In this document: positions 25,201-37,377 of the stretch, piece by piece | Layout: each line of letters begins with the position of its first letter | Numbering within the stretch: position 1 is the stretch's first letter | Assembly (NCBI GenBank): GCA_905182985.1 | Contig: CAJJDN010000121.1 | Span: 242,172-306,171 of the forward strand | Direction of reading: 5' to 3' | From: Paramecium sonneborni | Taxonomy: Eukaryota > Ciliophora > Oligohymenophorea > Peniculida > Parameciidae | DNA: 64,000 bases | The notes under the pieces: generated by a model | What the model was told of the DNA's origin: nothing | Databases searched by the model: none | Seen by the model: only the letters and a program-made list of their open reading frames with translations | Program-made: the position numbers and the translations under genes

Positions 25201-27487
25201 ATCTTCATAATGAGTACAATCAGCTTGAATATTAATGATATCAGAACGTACACAAAATTAATTTCCATTTTTTTTTAAAATACATCTACCTAGATTAGTG
25301 TCTAAATAATAAGAAGATTCTGATTAACAAATAAAAGCTAATGTTGAATATTCTTAATATTTTTGATTAGTGGGATTGAAAAACTTATTAACCAGATTAA
25401 TTTCTTCATTAGTTCTAATACGACATCCAATAGTAAATTAAGGACATTCAATACAATCAGAATGATCAAGCGAAGATGATCTAGTTATTGAACTAGACAA
25501 TTTAGAATAATTACAGATATCACAATAACCTTGATTTCCTTTAGCAGAAAATATTTAACAAGCTTATCCTCCTTTTTCACAATATCTAAGATCATCATTT
25601 AAAATGGGACCTCTATCATTGTCTCCTGCAGTACAAGTATAACAATAAGGACCATAGATTTAATCTTCACCATCTTCAGTATATAAATAATACTCAGTTC
25701 TATGAATACTAAGAAGTGAAAATCGATAGCATTCTTTACAGAAACTATTCTCTGAACAAGGTTTGCATCTACCACTCTGAATATCAACATAAAAACCATC
25801 TAAACAATATAAGCATCTATAGGTTTCATTAATATACAAACAAGATGAACATAAATAATCTTATAGTTTTTCTTAACATGTTTATTCACATGACCATAAT
25901 CCTGTATCTTCTGATTGAAAAAGTGTTTGTTTAACATCACAACTTCTACATTAAGGTTTATTATTGGAATCCATTTGAAATGTTAAACATTTATTTGGAA
26001 TATTTGATTACAAATCATTAGGATCTGAAATATAATCTAAATATGGATGACATCCAGTTTGATCCAGATAAAAGTTATCTTAACATAATAAACATTCTTC
26101 TTTTGTAAACTCTTCTTTATCAAAAGGTTGGAAATCAGGATTTAGAGTAGAAAAAGAACTATCTGCTCCAGCTGATGGATCACCAATTTTATGACAAAGT
26201 TTACAATATTAAATCGTACAATCAGCACACCCATTACCGGTTGCTAAAAATGTTTATTGATAAACATCACATTCTCTACATCTCAAAATATACTCGGATT
26301 CAGTTGTATCTGTAATATCAATAACAGTATTCTTATTCCTAGTAGGACTATAAATAATATTATTATTAATTAAATTACTATTTATCAATGCTTAATGTAT
26401 ATGAAACATATTCACAAGTTTTACAAGATGTTCCACATCTAATACAAGTCTTTTTATCTAATGATGGTATATATGTGCTTTAAGTTGTACTGATACATTC
26501 AGTACATCTCTAAAATATACCAAGTATTCCCAATTTAATATAAGCTTCGTTACTAGGTTAACTATTTGGTTATAAAATTAATTCATCAAAATTATTATAA
26601 GTATCCCATGGCTCAGTATTTAAATCTACATCATTATTTCCAAAGAAACATTCACGACAGCCAGAAAAGCATGGAATACATTAACTTTAAGTATTAACAC
26701 TATTTTTTTCTTATCTTGTAGTCAATAAACTAAATCCTTTATTACAAATTAAACAATCCTTTTTTGTATTTATTACGACTCTACCATCACTATCTACCTA
26801 TCTTAAATTATTTATTTCACAAGATTAACAATTCTCAGGACAAGAATCACATCCACCATTAACTTCATTATATGCAAAACCTTTATTTTATATATTTTAA
26901 ATACCTTCCATACATTCGATATAAAGGTTATTTATCTCATACTAATATTATAATGACACTTGGAAACATACTTAACTCTTTGATTTACAAAACTTTTAAC
27001 AACCTTCACACATTGTCGTTGTGTACTTAAAGTACTTATATATTAAATACATCTTTTGAACCTGATTCAATAACATAAAATAACTATTTTCCATCTCTAT
27101 TCACCTTATGGAATACTGAATCTTCTTCTATTGATTTTGTCTTATAATCATAACTGCATATTCGATCTTAATCCCAAGTCTAACTATTATCAAGACAATC
27201 ACCACAATATAAATTACTCTTATCATGAAAACCATTATATGGACTGTTCAATATTAATATCATATTTACCATTCTACACAAATTTATGTACCTGCTTTCA
27301 AACTCAATTCAACATTATCTTAAGGTAATTTAAACAAAAATGTAGATGTTTTACATAATTTACAATTACCATTCTCTGATTATATACAATTCTTAAAGAT
27401 AGCTTAACTATTTAATTCAATCTCTTCAATCACTTATTGTGTTAGCAATACTAGAAAGCTTAGTATCGTAACTAATAAATATATCAT
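19213..27487 (-). CDS. Giant cysteine-rich, beta-helix, multi-pass surface protein
   Basis: One continuous model of roughly 2,700 residues with several 25-31 nt introns; not every splice site was fixed. The signal peptide is MIYLLVTILSFLVLLT. Residues to about 750 (27.4-25.2 kb) are CxxC-rich growth-factor-receptor/furin-like repeats (CRECDVYQQTF, CDICNYSKL, CIECPQF). The next about 1,350 residues (25.2-21.1 kb) are Asn-rich beta-strand repeats with GGAVYLK, GGGIYL and GGAIRV turns, typical of a right-handed beta-helix of the pectin-lyase/polymorphic-outer-protein type. A second Cys-rich block (CDRGEAYNPQQGSCNPCPIGQ) precedes about eight membrane segments (20.75-19.56 kb) and a 120-residue cytosolic tail. 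An RRRRLLQ motif lies at 21933-21956. The plan resembles large ciliate surface proteins of unknown function. It could be an adhesin or receptor (inference). Confidence 0.85.
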
Positions 27488-28384
27488 TTTTTTTTATTGT
27501 ATTAAAAATTGATTGATTGATAAGTACTGCAATTAAAATTTGAAATGATACTCAATTTTTTAAGACTTAATTAAAAAACATAATATAATTCTAATTTTCA
27601 ATTAATATTTATAAACTACAACATATATAATTCAAAAAACATAATTTATTCTTTTCAACATTCAAAAATTAACTATTCTATATTAATTTGTTTAGAAATT
27701 ATTATCGAATTTTGGAACAACAGTCATGATTAAAATATATAATTTTAAGCATTTATTTAAATTATGCTGTAATTTACTTGAGATTTTACATTTTGATTAG
27801 GAACTTTTAAATAAGGTCAATATTTTCAAGAAGTAATTGGTGTATTTGCAATATGAAAATAAAGGATCATTTTCAACTGAAAAAGATTTTTGTGCTTATT
27901 TTTAACAAGTTGACACCAGAATAATAATCAAAAGACAATTAAATATATTTATTTAAAAAGAATATAACACCAATTTGAAAAGATATCCAAAATAAATTTG
28001 GAGGGGGATTCATTTTCAAAGTTTGAAAAAGTCTTGGAAATTAAATTCTTAATAAATTGGTACTTTCATTTATTGGTGCTGATTATGATTATCATGAATT
28101 TATCAATAGCATAGTTTGTCATACACAGAAAGGATTCATTTAAATATCATTATTGTTTAAAGTTATCATACATAATATGGATGCTTTTACAACCATTAAA
28201 AAGTAATTGAAAGACTCTCTCTAATTAAAAAAAGACAGAGATATAAAATTAGCTTTCCATCCACATACCTGATCTGAATTTATTATTAAAATGTTTTTTT
28301 CTAATTTTTTTAAGCAATTTATCATATAAATATATATATATTTCAAAAACATTGAATTTATATACAAATAAAGACACCAATAAC
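27488..28384. other. Intergenic, with a possible decayed gene at 27726-28280
   Basis: A plus-strand frame starting at ATG 27726 stays open for 118 codons to the TGA at 28080-28082. A second frame then continues (ADYDYHEFINSIVCHTQ) to about 28280. The two look like one protein broken by a frameshift and joined by no visible splice sites. DYDYHEFI recalls a decayed EF-hand loop. No domain was confirmed and composition gives no clear coding signal, so a relic is more likely than a working gene. The remainder is AT-rich spacer, including the promoter side of the giant minus-strand gene. Confidence 0.35.
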
Positions 28385-29301
28385 TCATTATTATGTTGAG
28401 GATCCTTAAGAATCACCCTTAATGTCTAAATTTTCCTTATTGCTCATATTGCAATACTATTTAAATTCAATAGTCCACTAAGGTGTATCATTAAACTCAT
28501 TAATGTTGTTGCCAATTAATTTATTAGTGGATTTTGATTTTTTACGACTAGGAAAGAATTGAGATTGCTTTTTATTGTTGGAATAACAATTATCTAAATA
28601 ATTATCTGAAAAATGATTTGGTGTTCGATTCTTAAATGGTGACTCAAATCTCTAATTATAACTGAATTTTCTGATATGAGGAAGTACCGAACTTTCATCT
28701 GATGAAGTAATTGCTCTATTATATCTCGTTTATAATTATGTGCTATTTATTTTGGCTCTATGTTTATGAATAAATAATACAGTTAGATCATATTCATTAA
28801 TTCCTTCTCTTCATTCTCTAACACTTAAACATTTTCAAGCTTCTTCTAAACAGATAACCTATTTATTTCGATTTCCTTAACATTTCTTTATCGTATTTCA
28901 ATAACTTTTTTCTCTTTAAACTCTGCCACTCTTCTGATTGCGTCAGCATCGAATTATTCAATTTATCGAACCTTTATTTTTTTCTGTTAAATCTCTTTCA
29001 TTTTTGATTATATCATCAAATGTTCTGTTTTGTATCTCTCATTTCTGATATAGATTGCTTCCTTTGCAATTATTGGTTTGAAAAGTTCAATTACTTACTT
29101 TCTATCAAAATGTAAATTTTCTTATAATTAAGAAACTGGTGATTTAGAATGGTCTAAGTTGATTCTATTAACGCTCTTTATTTTTTATTGTAAAACACTA
29201 TTCTTTTACTCTAGAGCCTTTAGTTAAAATTTTAGAGATTTTACTCTCTTTTATACGATTTCTTCTTTTGTATTTGCAAACACATAACTATTTTAACACA
29301 T
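28385..29301 (-). CDS. Coiled-coil protein, unknown
   Basis: One 23-nt intron (28758-28780) gives 297 residues. The first 185 residues are a coiled coil rich in Lys, Glu, Gln and Ile (KSLKFQLKALEQKNSVLQ; FKEKKVIEIRQRNVKEIEI). After the intron the sequence becomes polar and probably disordered (AITSSDESSVLPHI; FFPSRKKSKSTNKL). Ignoring the intron leaves the frame open for another 100 codons, but these are unusually hydrophobic, so the spliced frame is preferred. The function is not predictable. Its start is 290 bp from the divergent casein kinase gene. Confidence 0.7.
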
Positions 29302-29590
29302 TTAATTTAATTACAGATAAAATCTTTTAAGTTTGATTTGACATTTTTAATGCAATATGATATATCGAATAATATATTTATAAAGTAAAATTAGAATTCA
29401 TTTATAATATCCTTTATATCAGAATGGATATTGATTTTTGAAAATCATTAATTTCTACTGAATTTCTTTAATATGAAGAATCAAAAGAAGTATTAATTTT
29501 TTTTATTATTAGTAGAGAGACATTAAATTACATAATAATAATTTATTATTTTTGCAAGAAATAAATTATTATATAATAATTGTATATATT

Positions 29591-31106
29591 ATGAATCGAA
29601 ATACTAAAAAACATCAAACTCAATTATAAACAAATATTCCTCATCTTCATACAGGAACTACAATTGCTGATAAGTTTATATTATTGGAAAAGGTAGGATA
29701 AGGTAGCTTTGGATATATTTTTAAAACAGAGAATATTGAAACTAAAGAGATAGTAGCAACAAAATTTGAGAAAAGAGAGAATCGAAGTAATGGTTCAACA
29801 AGTATGTTAGTTAGAGAGATCAAAGTATTATTAGAATTAAGTGGGGTGGAAGGTATAAAAAATAATTATTGTATAAAGGATTCCCATAGATTCAATATTA
29901 TGGAAGAGATGAAAATTATAATTATTGCATGATTACTTATTTAGGTCACAATTTAGAATACTTACTAAGAAGAAGCAAAGGATTTTCATAATTATCTTGT
30001 CTTAAATTATCTCTTCAATTAATTGAAAGATTGGAATCTTTGCATAATAAGAATATTATTCATAGAGATTTAAAACCAGAAAATATGGTAATTGGATATA
30101 TAGACACACATATTGTTTATTTAATAGATTTTGGGTTAGCTAAATATTTTAAGGATAGTAATGGATAACATATAATACTTTCTGATAAAAAAGGAATCAT
30201 TGGAACTGCTAGATATGCAAGTATTGCAGCTCACTAAGGATTAGAGTAATCTAGAAAAGATGATTTAGAGAGTTTAGCTTATGTGTTAATCTATTTAAAT
30301 ATGGGAAAACTTCCATGGATGAATCTTTAAATTGCAGATAAACATGAAAAATATTCAACTATACTAGAAATGAAGAAAAATGTTAAATTAGAAGAATTGA
30401 CAGAAGGACTTCCTTAGGTAAAGTGAAATTTAATTTAGTGTTATCTATTATTGTTACAACATGCAAAATCGAGAGAATTTTCAGAATCTCCAAATTATGC
30501 TTTTCTTAAAGATTAATTTAGAAAAATTATCAATGAAAAAGAATGTGAAGAATCATTTTACATGTTTGATTGGGAAAAATTAGCAGAAGTTAAAAATAAA
30601 AAATAGACTCTTTAAAATAAATTAATTAATCCTCCTATCGTTAGAAGTACAATCAAAAGATCTTCAGCTGTTGTTGATAATCCAAAAAAATAACCTTCTA
30701 CTTATTTAATCATTCCTGAACCAGAAAATTTTGAAAATAGAAGTCGAAATGTAATATTTATATTATATATTTTATTTAGGGAGTTAGTATAAATACATAA
30801 GGAACCTCCAAGTTGATTAATTATTAAGCTAGTTAAAAAAATATTGTTGAAGTTGATAAATATAGAAGATTCATGCAATAATAATTACCTAGAAATTAAA
30901 GAAAAAGTCAAACTGTAGTATAAAAATAATAATAAGCTTTTTGCAAAGAAACTAGCAAACATTTTCATGAAAGAATGAAAACTATCGAATAAGTAGAATA
31001 AGAATTTGAATCCTTCAATGATTTAGATTTATTAGCTGAGGACGATGCAAATTTACACTTTAAAAATATTGAAGCTTTCTCTTTTAAACATTAATTGTAT
31101 CATTGA
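29591..31106 (+). CDS. Casein kinase 1 family protein kinase
   Basis: Three introns (29853-29878, 30418-30438, 30751-30779) give 479 residues. The kinase domain covers about residues 28-320 with the CK1 hallmarks: [14 protein letters not shown], catalytic [24 protein letters not shown] and [23 protein letters not shown], which replaces the APE motif of other kinases. The catalytic Lys is in [11 protein letters not shown]. The 150-residue carboxy-terminal tail is Gln/Lys-rich and acidic at the end ([12 protein letters not shown]), plausibly an autoregulatory tail as in other CK1s. Two of the introns are not multiples of three, so retention would truncate the protein. Confidence 0.93.
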
Positions 31107-31373
31107 ACTAATCCATTTTTTGATTATTTTGTATTATCTTTAATTTATGTTTCTTTTTCACTCAAATTATAAATCTATGTATATATATATATAATAAATG
31201 AATATTTCAATCACTATCTTTTATTTTTATCTATACTATTCTTCATTTCTCGTATAAGTTCTTTATTCCAATCAAGCTAATATGATTTGAATGTAAACTT
31301 CAAAAATTTTTATAATCTCTCATTTAATTCAAAATAAACTAACATTCTAAGAAAATAAAATTTCATTTTTTTT

Positions 31374-32185
31374 TCATTATGTTCTAATCTAAATCTAAAC
31401 TAAACTCTAATTATATACTAATTACCTTAAACATATCAAAATCCTCAATCAAATATTTATTTAATTTTTTTATATCATTTTCATATCCTTCATAATGATG
31501 GTATTTTAGAAAATATTATGCAAATAATTATTAAGATAAATTATGTTAATGAAGGGTTTATAAATTTATTATTGCATTATTTTTCAATAATTTTTTCCAT
31601 TTCTGATAATCTATAAATTCTTAATTTTTAAATAAAATTGAGTCAAGATTGTTATCACTAACAAACTAATTTATGTTAGATGAACTTTGAGTTAATTCTT
31701 CAAGATGTTTTTAATCCAATAATTCAAAATTCTTTAAAGCTTACAATACTTGTTTATAAAATACTCTCAATAATTTCAAAAAAATACCTTTAAGGAACAA
31801 AATAACTTAATAAACTGATATGTATGTTATATGTATGATTTGGAAGAGCTAAATATTTAAAAATTTATTCTAATCCATTCCTTTTTAAATACATAGTTTT
31901 GGATCTATATACAGCTAAATCAGAATATGCTGACATAATTAACATAAGATTGCAATCGTATAATTCTTATTTTTTATATTCACTGCATAAATATTTCTGT
32001 TTAATGCTTAGAGGTGAAACTCCATTTGCCACTGATAATCCGAATAGTGGCATCACCATAAACTTATTAAAAATTAAATCAGTCTCATTCTAAAGTTAAT
32101 AATGAGTAGTCATAAATAACTTATTCATTTTTTTTGGATTATAAACCTTCTACAAAATGTGAGCACTTTCAGAAATTTATTTCAT
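31374..32185 (-). CDS. Unknown helical protein
   Basis: Two introns, a 22-nt one after PQR and a 19-nt one near the 3' end, give 256 residues in phase. The amino-terminal half (MPLFGLSVANGVSPLSI, QKYLCSEYKKQELYDCN) looks globular. The second half is helical and polar. No domain was recognised. The last splice site is the weakest point: without it the protein ends within the next 40 bp in another frame. A plus-strand open stretch at 31899-32093 is a shadow of it. The gene converges with CK1. Confidence 0.6.
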
Positions 32186-32689
32186 TTTACTTAAATTAAA
32201 TATTAATTATAAATTTTTCGACATTGAAAATTTATTTATTACACTAACATAAAGACAATTAGCGATATACTTTATTTTATACTCATACGTTATTTAATTT
32301 TCTTGATAGATAAAGCCATTTAATTATTCTTTTTGAAATATCTCACATCATTAGTACAATTAAAATTCTCTTTGCTATTTTTTGATTTTTATCATAAAAA
32401 TAATAATTTTATAGTTTAATATAATTATATTATACTAATATTCATCTAAAATGGAGTACTTCTGCTTGTGTGATCTTTGAAAAGGAATGTTAAAAAGAGT
32501 ATAAAAAAATCAAGTAGTTGATTTCAAATAAATAAAAAAAGAAGTTCATTATTTAGAATGATAACTTGTTTATTATTTAGAATGATAACTTGTAGGCTAG
32601 GTTAATTGAAATAGAAGAGAGATTATTTTATTTTATTTTACATTATTTTAATAAAGGTTTTTTAATATAATTTTTTTTTTAAATTGAAA
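32186..32689. other. Intergenic spacer between divergent genes
   Basis: About 500 bp of AT-rich sequence separating the start of the minus-strand unknown gene from B9D1. A short tandem duplication of about 24 bp (ttcattatttagaatgataactt, then ttattatttagaatgataacttg) occurs at 32546-32593. No coding frame was seen. It presumably holds both promoters. Confidence 0.5.
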
Positions 32690-33482
32690 ATGATGAATAC
32701 AAGAAATTTTAGAAAAGATGTATCAGATTAAGGATCAGTAAAAGGGTAAACAAATTAGAATTTTGGATATACATAACCTCAATAATTTTAAGATGGAGTT
32801 TCTAGAATTTAAGAAGAGATGATGGATCCAAGAAATATATAACCTGATTCAATGTTTTTGAATTTTAGTGGAGTTCTTGAGTGTGGTGAAGTAAATAAAT
32901 ATTAATATAATTAAGTGTGAAGATGAAGAATCATTAAGAATAGAATATGCAGTAAAATATGGAGGAGATGATTGGACATATTTGAAAACTAGTGTATAGC
33001 ATAAAATTAATTTAGAATAATGCAGATGATGCAGAGCCTAGTGGAATATCTTAATTAAGCACATCAAGAAATTTACATTCCAGAAATATTGTTTGGAATT
33101 TTCCTTTTGAATGTAATTTTCAAACTAAAAACATTTTTGGTTGGCCATAAGTAGTAGTAAGATTATCAGGTCCAGATTTTATGGGAAGAAGTGTAGCAAA
33201 AGGATATGGATCAGTTCATGTTCCAACTTAACCAGGATAGTATTATTTATGAATAATCATTTTAGTCATGAAAGAGTAATTCGAATATTCAAGCCTTTAC
33301 CAATTTCAGGATTCACTGGATTTTTAGGTTATTTATTGGGAAACACAGCTGAACTTAAAAATTTTGATAAAGTAATTTCTTCAGGTGAAGGAAGAGAAGT
33401 AACTAGAGTAAAATCTGTAGGATATGTAAAAGTTAAATTTCACGTAACTTTAGTAAATTTTGATAAATTTGGTTATTTATGA
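32690..33482 (+). CDS. B9D1: B9 domain-containing protein 1, ciliary transition zone
   Basis: Three introns (32891-32915, 32994-33015, 33240-33265) give 239 residues. The B9 domain is clear: FSGVLECGE, GDDWTYLKTS, WNFPFECNF, GWPQVVVRLSGPDFMGR, AKGYGSVHVP and GEGREVTRVKSVGYV all match conserved B9D1 blocks. The first 60 residues are a polar extension. By family knowledge B9D1 works with B9D2 and MKS1 in the MKS complex gating the transition zone of cilia. Two ATGs are adjacent at 32690; the first is used. An in-phase plus-strand reading at 33141-33482 seen with the standard code is only its carboxy-terminal part. Confidence 0.93.
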
Positions 33483-33869
33483 ATTGCATAAATAAAGTTT
33501 ATTAATTTAATATTTATGGTTTATTTTTAGACTGAGATTGATTTGATGATCTAATTCTTAATTTTTTTATTTAGAAAAGAAATATTTTTAATTCTAAAAA
33601 ATTAAGAATGCCAAAATGGATGTTATTGAATATTGAGATTTAATTTGATACATTATAAAATATAGCCACATTTCTCTTTATGATTCAAAGAATTAATATA
33701 TATTTTATTAAAGATAATCAATTCTAAAAACCACTTTAGAATTAATTGACAAATGATCAAATATAAAAAAATTAGCATATATTTATTTCTTTGTTTCAGT
33801 TCTATTGTGCTGAGTAAATAAGGGTGAGTATATGACATATTATGAAACTATAATTATTTTTATTAAATT
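33483..33869. other. Intergenic, nothing recognised
   Basis: A 387-bp AT-rich spacer between two plus-strand genes. The small minus-strand frame at 33653-33838 has no start context, splice sites or composition to support it. Confidence 0.55.
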
Positions 33870-34939
33870 ATGAACTCATAAAATGACCAAGAAAGGCAAG
33901 GTTAAGATGAATAAGGATTAGGAGAAGTATTTGTACCAGCTTAGGTTGTAAAAAATTTTAATTAAATGGTATCTGAACCTCATCCAGTATAATATTTATA
34001 TATTATAGCTACAGTTACCATCTGATAGATCTATAAAACCTCCTACAGAAAATAATGGTCAAAATTAAGCACCTTTAGTAAATATTATGATTTATTTAGT
34101 TAACTGATAAATAACATGCTTAACCTTTAATTAAGAAGCCTGGTCCAGCTCCTGAAGAAATAAAAAAATAGTCTAAAAATATGCTAGGGTCTGTTCATAA
34201 TAGTTAAGAGGATATTTCAATTAAGAGTCAAGGAGGAACGAAACCTTCTCAATAATGTATTTATGCGATTTATTATATTAGAATCACAATAGAAACGCAT
34301 AAAAAGAATGAACAGTAGGGTTAAGATTCGGCATTCTCAATTAAAACAATAATCAGATTTATCTAAAACTATATTGAAGATCACAGAAAGCACAATATTT
34401 TCAATAATTATGGCAATTGTTACTATATATGCTTTATTTGGTGATGATATTAGAATACTATCAGTAGATAAGTAAGGAGATGATGTATTCTTTGTTCTAA
34501 CTGTGATATGCATGGTTGCATTTATAGTAGAAATTACACTTACTAGTCTTGCAAAACCAGAATATATATTCAATGTAAATTAAATCAATAATTTAGTTTT
34601 ATTTTATATTAGATGTTATTTCAACAATAACAATGATATTAGATTTAGGTTGGATAACAGATACATGGTATTCTGGAGATTTAACAAGTGCAGCTTAAAT
34701 TAAATCAATTGGAACAGCATCTAGAGCTGCAAGAAAAGCAGCAAGAGTTATTAGAGTTATCAGACTTGTAAGATTAGTCAAACTATATAAACATGCACGA
34801 TAGTAAATGGAAAGAGAATAGTAAAAAAAATTACTTTAAGAATTGTTAAGATAAGCATAATAAAGTAAAAGTTCAGATTAATAATAATAACAATAATAAT
34901 AGAAATTATAATAACAATAATAATAATAATAATAATAAC

Positions 34940-34977
<38 letters not shown>

Positions 34978-37115
34978 TAATAATAATAAAATTTATCTAT
35001 AAATTAAATTATACCATAAAATGATGAATCAAGAAATTCATAAAATGAAATGGAAGCTGCTAAGACACCTGATAGAAGCTAAAGTTCTCAATTAAAAACA
35101 TCTTAATAATCATCTTAAGCAGAAAATTAAATAAAAGAATCAATAGTTGGAGCATAATTATCAGATTTAGTAATGAGAAGAGTTATTACAATAATTTTAG
35201 CTATTTTAATAAGTATTCCTATTCTTTCCTTAGATACTTATTAAGAGACAATTAGTAGCTATGATTCAGGAATTTATAGAATTTATTAATTTAAAGATAA
35301 ACCTGATATAATGAAATCTCTATTATATTAATATGCTTAATTTCATATTGGTGAACTCTATCCAATTTATAGTGTTGATGTTAATTTAAAAGGAGATGGT
35401 AATACAAATCTAGATGAATGGAATTATTAGACGAATCCAGATATTTTTGAGGTTCCTTCTTATGAAACAAAGGAATAGTATAGATTTTCAGATTTATAAT
35501 ATTATGTAAAATCAGATGGATCAAATTTATAATCTTATGCCACAGCTGATTTAGTTGTCTATAATCAAACAAATGCAATATTATCAATATTTTAAACAAT
35601 ATTTGTATGCATAGTTTTAGCAGTTTCAGCTTTAATGTTTAATAAAGATGTATCAGATTTAGTTATTGATCCTATAGAAGGAATGATGTAGAAGATAGAA
35701 ATGATAGCTGCAAATCCACTTGAAGCAGTAAATATTGAAGAATAGGAAGATTTAATTATGGAGGAGTTAGAAAAATGTTAAAATGTGGAAAAAATAAAAT
35801 AGAAAGAATTGGAAAAACAGATGGAGACATATGTTTTATAAAGATTAATAATGAAAGTAGGTGCATTATTAGCAGTAGGATTTGGAGAAGCAGGTTCTGA
35901 GATTATAGCTGAAAATATAAAAAAGGGAGGTAGTGTAGATCCTATGATTCCAGGAAAGAAAATATTGGCAATATTTGGATTTTGTGATATTAGAAATTTT
36001 ACTGATGTACATATATATATGTTAAAATAAATAGGCTACTGAAGTATTATAATAAGGAGTGATGGTCTTTGTTAATGAGATAGCTGAAATTGTACATTCA
36101 ACTGTTGATTCTATGAGTGGATCAGCAAATAAAAATATAGGTGATGCTTTTCTTTTAGTTTGGAAATACTCTCCTAATGATTATCATCCAGATCCTGATA
36201 ATCCTAAAAATTTAAAATTGAAAAATGAAAGATACATAAAATAAAAAGGAGATATGGCAGTAATGGCATTTCTAAAAATTATAACTGCAATTTCTATTTC
36301 TAAAAAGCTTGAAAAATATAAGAAACATGAAGGTTTAAATGCTAGAATGAAAGATTATTCTGTAAAGATGGGTTTTGGTTTACATATGGGTTGGGGAATA
36401 GAAGGAGCTATAGGTTCTGGATTTAAAATAGATGCTTCATATCTTAGTCCTAATGTTAATATGGCATCAAGATTAGAAGCAGCAACAAAACAATTTGGAG
36501 CACTTATTCTTGTTAGTGGTATTTTAAAATAGTATTTGACTGATGAATGTTAAAAATAAATGAGAATGATTGATATAGTTACTGTTAAAGGAAGTATTGT
36601 TCCTTTAGGTATTAATTTATTATATTTTAAGAACTCCATACTGTAGATATGTCAATCAAAAATTTATAAGCTAAAATTAAAACTCTTAGAGATAAATTTG
36701 ATATATCTACAATGACTTAGAAAGAATCAAAAAAATTTAGAGTTTTAAATAGATTTAAAAGAGATCAATAAATGAAATAAGTTATGAATAATTAGACTAA
36801 TATTACAGATCTTTTTGAAAAAGATGATGAATTGGCAGCTGCTAGAGAACCATATACTTAAGTAATTTATTATTATTTATTATAGTAATTTTATGAAACT
36901 TGGAAATAAGGATTTGATTAATACATTAAAGGAAATTGGGGAGATGCATAATCCATATTCTCAAAAACATTAGTATTAAATTTTAATTTATTTTTTAGAC
37001 TATGATTCCAGAACATAAGGATGGACCATCAAATACCCTTTTAGAAGTTATTAGTACTAGTGGAGGAAAAGCTCCAAAAGATTGGAAGGGTTTTAGAGAG
37101 CTTACAGAAAAATGA
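33870..37115 (+). CDS. Voltage-sensor domain / class III nucleotidyl cyclase fusion
   Basis: Eight introns (33987-34008, 34078-34099, 34257-34281, 34575-34596, 36007-36034, 36609-36631, 36862-36885, 36973-36998) give 1017 residues. A polar amino terminus is followed by four membrane segments. The fourth is an S4 voltage sensor with Arg or Lys at every third position (SRAARKAARVIRVIRLVRL). Next come a polyglutamine linker, one TM (VITIILAILISIPILSL), an about 110-residue ectodomain, another TM (IFQTIFVCIVLAVSALMF), a coiled coil and a class III cyclase domain. The cyclase has metal-binding FGFCDIRNFTD and NIGDAFLLVW and the transition-state Asn/Arg in NVNMASRLE. The GSANKNIGDA lysine favours adenylate cyclase. 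No S5-pore-S6 was found. It is related to the ciliate/Plasmodium channel-cyclase family and probably couples membrane potential to cAMP. Confidence 0.92.
34879..34989 (+). repeat. Polyglutamine tract encoded by TAA/CAA repeats
   Basis: Thirty-seven codons, nearly all TAA with scattered CAA and one TAG AAA TTA interruption, in the reading frame of the cyclase gene just after its S4 segment. In the standard code this would be a run of stop codons; here it is glutamine. It links the voltage-sensor module to the rest of the protein. Confidence 0.9.
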
Positions 37116-37377
37116 TGAAATAAATCTTTTATGTATCTTCAAAATTAATCATATACATTATTAAATTATATCAAAATTTGGACTATTCACGTGTTACCCA
37201 CTACACCATAATCCTTTATATAAGAATACAAATTATTCATATTTAGATTACTTTTTTTTTGATACTTTGACTATTTAAGTTCAAAAATAAATATATATTA
37301 ATTAAAACCAACTATTTGTAAGTTTATTTATAATTTTTAATTTAGTATTTGTGTTTAAATATTCAATTAAAATAGCA

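Noticed and set aside
27726..28082. A confident 118-residue gene
   Set aside because: No recognisable domain, the neighbouring frame carries the more protein-like continuation, and no splice sites join them; kept only as a possible relic.
33141..33482. An independent 113-residue protein
   Set aside because: Its 3' half is the last exon of B9D1; the upstream part reads through an intron and the wrong frame.
36059..36532. Two separate small cyclase proteins
   Set aside because: They are in frame with each other and with upstream exons; the apparent stops between them are glutamine codons.
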